Assembly (NCBI GenBank): GCA_028718185.1
Contig: JAQUMH010000002.1
Coordinates: forward strand, 237,332-301,331
Length of the DNA: 64,000 nucleotides
Source: Elusimicrobiota bacterium
Lineage (GTDB): Bacteria; Elusimicrobiota; UBA8919
Reading direction: 5' to 3'
Notes under the pieces: model-generated
Databases searched by the model: none
What the model was told of the DNA's origin: nothing
The model's input: only the letters and a program-made list of their open reading frames with translations
Translations under genes and position numbers: made by a program
Part shown: positions 61,470-64,000 of the stretch, piece by piece
Layout of the letters: every line of letters begins with the position of its first letter
How positions within the stretch are numbered: the first letter of the stretch is position 1

Positions 61470-61847
61470 TTATTTAAGTTCTACAGTCGCACCAACATCT
61501 ACGAGCTTCTTCTTAATTTCTTCCGCCTGTGCTTTTGGAATTCCTTCCTTAACCGGCTTTGGTGCTCCTTCAACAAGATCTTTTGCTTCTTTTAAACCAA
61601 GACTTGTCAGCTCACGAACTACTTTAATAACATTGATTTTCTGAGCTCCTGCAGAAACAAGAACTACCGAAAATTCGGTTTTTTCTTCTGCTGCCGCACC
61701 AGTACCTTGTGCTGCAGATGGAGCTGCCGCAAAACTTGAAGCAGATACACCGAATTTTTCTTCAAGTGCTTTTACCAAATCCGCTAATTCAAGAACAGTC
61801 ATTTTAGATATCGCATCTAAAATCTCATCTTTGCCGTTTGTTGCCAT
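61470..61847 (-). CDS. rplL: 50S ribosomal protein L7/L12
   Basis: L7/L12 (125 residues) forms the stalk that recruits translation GTPases. It has an N-terminal dimer helix, an Ala/Pro-rich hinge (about 40-55) and the C-terminal '[27 protein letters not shown]' near 75-101. The ATG at 61847 is chosen: AGGAGG lies 9 nt upstream, while the GTG at 61856 would overlap it. Confidence 0.97.
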   Translation of the reverse strand: MATNGKDEILDAISKMTVLELADLVKALEEKFGVSASSFAAAPSAAQGTGAAAEEKTEFSVVLVSAGAQKINVIKVVRELTSLGLKEAKDLVEGAPKPVKEGIPKAQAEEIKKKLVDVGATVELK

Positions 61848-61877
61848 TTTAAACACCTCCTAATTTACACTAAAATT

Positions 61878-62408
61878 CTATTTTTTTTCTTGTAACTTTA
61901 GTTCTCTTTGTTTTAGTACAATAACTAATTTCTTTGTAGTTCCGGAAAGGACATTCAACATTTTTACCATGGGAGACGAAATACCGTTAACTACAGATGC
62001 TATAAGTTGTTCCTTTGGTGGTAACGAAGCAATTCTTGAAATTTCCTGTATGGTTATAAGCTTGTTGTCGAGATAACCTGCTTTTAATTTAAATTGATTA
62101 TTCGCTTTTGAAAAAGATGAGAGTTGTTTGATGGTTTTTACAAGGTCTCCTTTTTCAAGCACTATTGCAGTAGGACCTTTTAGATATTCGTCAAAACCAT
62201 CTAATGTAAGATTTTTAAGTACCTTTAAAACAAGGCGATTTTTTATTACAAGAAATGTTGCACCAACCTCGCTAAGTTTCTTCCTTAAATCCTCTAAACC
62301 TTTTACGGTTATTCCCTGATAATTGACAAAACAAAAATTTTTAGTATCTTTTAAGTCTTTTTCAAATGATTTTACAAATTCCTGTTTTTCTTGTTTGGTT
62401 TTAATCAT
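61878..62408 (-). CDS. rplJ: 50S ribosomal protein L10
   Basis: L10 (176 residues) anchors the L7/L12 stalk. It has 'CFVNYQGITVKGLEDLRKKL' near 27-46, 'FLVIKNRLVLKVL' near 52 and 'GPTAIVLEKGDLVKTIKQL' near 78, and a helical C-terminus that binds L12 dimers. rplK and rplA, which usually precede it, are absent; a 5S rRNA gene lies 338 bp upstream. Confidence 0.96.
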   Translation of the reverse strand: MIKTKQEKQEFVKSFEKDLKDTKNFCFVNYQGITVKGLEDLRKKLSEVGATFLVIKNRLVLKVLKNLTLDGFDEYLKGPTAIVLEKGDLVKTIKQLSSFSKANNQFKLKAGYLDNKLITIQEISRIASLPPKEQLIASVVNGISSPMVKMLNVLSGTTKKLVIVLKQRELKLQEKK

Positions 62409-62426
62409 ATAAACCTATTCCTTTCG

Positions 62427-62494
62427 AAAAAAATATCTTCCCGAGAACAAATCCGCCACTTATTCATTGGCGGACAGGGAAGATAACTTCCTTA
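62427..62494 (-). promoter_or_regulatory. structured leader of rplJ, terminator-like; candidate L10 autoregulatory site
   Basis: On the minus strand ATCTTCCC (62484-62477) pairs with GGGAAGAT (62442-62435), enclosing an inner stem TCCGCCA/TGGCGGA (62474-62468 and 62458-62452). Seven T (62433-62427) follow at once, then AGGAATAGG and the rplJ ATG. It could act as an attenuator or as the L10-L12 binding leader. Confidence 0.5.
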
Positions 62495-62516
62495 TGTCTC
62501 GGCGGGGAAAAAGATA

Positions 62517-62587
62517 ACTGCGTTCATGTGTTGATGTGTTCACTTGTTGATGTATTAACTTATGAACATATGAACACGTGAACGCCT
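62517..62587. repeat. tandem-word inverted repeat, family T
   Basis: GCGTTCATGTGTTGATGTG, TTCACTTGTTGATG face CTTATGAACATATGAACACG and TGAACGC. It lies between 5S rRNA and rplJ. Confidence 0.78.
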
Positions 62588-62647
62588 TTGCTTTTATTTA
62601 ATCCCTCATCCACACTTCGGGACTCGGAACCCCACTGTCTTTGACTA

Positions 62648-62740
62648 CAAAGACAATTAAAAGATTGAAAATTAAAAAATTAGAAAGATTTGATAATCTT
62701 TGAATCTTTCAATCTTTACAATCTTTTTAATCGTCTTTAA
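62648..62740. repeat. tandem-word inverted repeat, family D
   Basis: AAAGACAATTAAAAGATTG faces CAATCTTTTTAATCGTCTTT as an almost perfect outer stem, with AAAATTAGAAAGATTTGAT and TTTGAATCTTTCAATC inside. It begins 5 bp beyond the 5S rRNA 3' end. Confidence 0.8.
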
Positions 62741-62745
62741 AAAAA

Positions 62746-62866
<121 letters not shown>

Positions 62867-62882
62867 AAAATTTGTGTTATAA

Positions 62883-62950
62883 AGTTTTAGCGTTATAGGG
62901 TCATAGGGTTAAAAACCCTAAAACTCAATAACTCTATAAACTCTAAAACT
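62883..62950. repeat. tandem-word inverted repeat, family G, in the 23S-5S spacer
   Basis: AGTTTTAGCGTTATAGGG and AGGGTT face AACCCTAAAACTC, AATAACTCTATAAACTC and TAAAACT. It shares words with 33902-33972 and would be transcribed within the rRNA precursor. Confidence 0.78.
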
Positions 62951-62969
62951 GTCTTAATTTAACCAAATA

Positions 62970-64000
<1,031 letters not shown>

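Overview
This window is low-GC bacterial chromosome (estimated by eye in the mid-to-upper thirties percent GC) from an organism I cannot place below domain. It has a bacterial S10-spc-alpha ribosomal superoperon, SecY, a zinc-type S14, tmRNA with SmpB, and a complete MreBCD/PBP2/RodA elongation set, so it should be a rod-shaped, peptidoglycan-bearing bacterium. A translin-family gene, a cluster mixing GH4, VCBS, MocA and creatininase-like genes, and very unusual intergenic repeats suggest an uncultured lineage rather than a well-studied phylum. No 16S rRNA is present to settle this.

Left part (1-26500). First come a DUF3999/DUF2339 envelope gene pair, a translin-family gene and an orphan membrane protein (these last two lie between perfect 15-bp direct repeats), and nadB. 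Next is a seven-gene minus-strand sugar operon (14404 to 6766): VCBS beta-propeller, GH4 glycosidase, Gfo/Idh/MocA oxidoreductase, creatininase-like hydrolase, class II aldolase/epimerase, xylose-isomerase-like isomerase and zinc polyol dehydrogenase. It is divergent from an AraC-type regulator, with strong face-to-face promoters in the spacer and a strong intrinsic terminator at the far end. Then follow nadA, a receiver plus GAF/HD-GYP pair, a GspE/PilB-type ATPase, a very short secretin and DUF192, then ssrA-smpB, tRNA-Leu(CAG), a PfkB kinase, another lone receiver, an XRE regulator and a B12-type radical SAM protein.

Middle and right (26600-64000), all on the minus strand and read right to left: 23S-5S rRNA, rplJL-rpoBC, a promoter, rpsL-rpsG-fusA-tuf, the S10, spc and alpha clusters down to rplQ, then mreB-mreC-mreD-mrdA-rodA. 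The secE-nusG-rplK-rplA genes that usually precede rplJ are replaced by the rRNA genes. rpmD (L30) is missing from its usual place between rpsE and rplO.

The most unusual thing in the window is its spacers. Almost every spacer of about 50 bp or more in the ribosomal superoperon holds a 40-130 bp element in which a short word (5-11 nt) is repeated in tandem with small changes and then, in most families, repeated again in reverse complement, giving a long imperfect hairpin. Different spacers use different words, and the same word families recur in non-adjacent spacers. Arms of these elements run into genes and encode the C-termini of L22, L5, S17 and methionine aminopeptidase. A heptamer array lies in frame inside the radical SAM gene. 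Outside the ribosomal genes a second modular family occurs: hairpins with differing but self-complementary stems, each followed by CTACAA. I see no transposase, CRISPR array or prophage.
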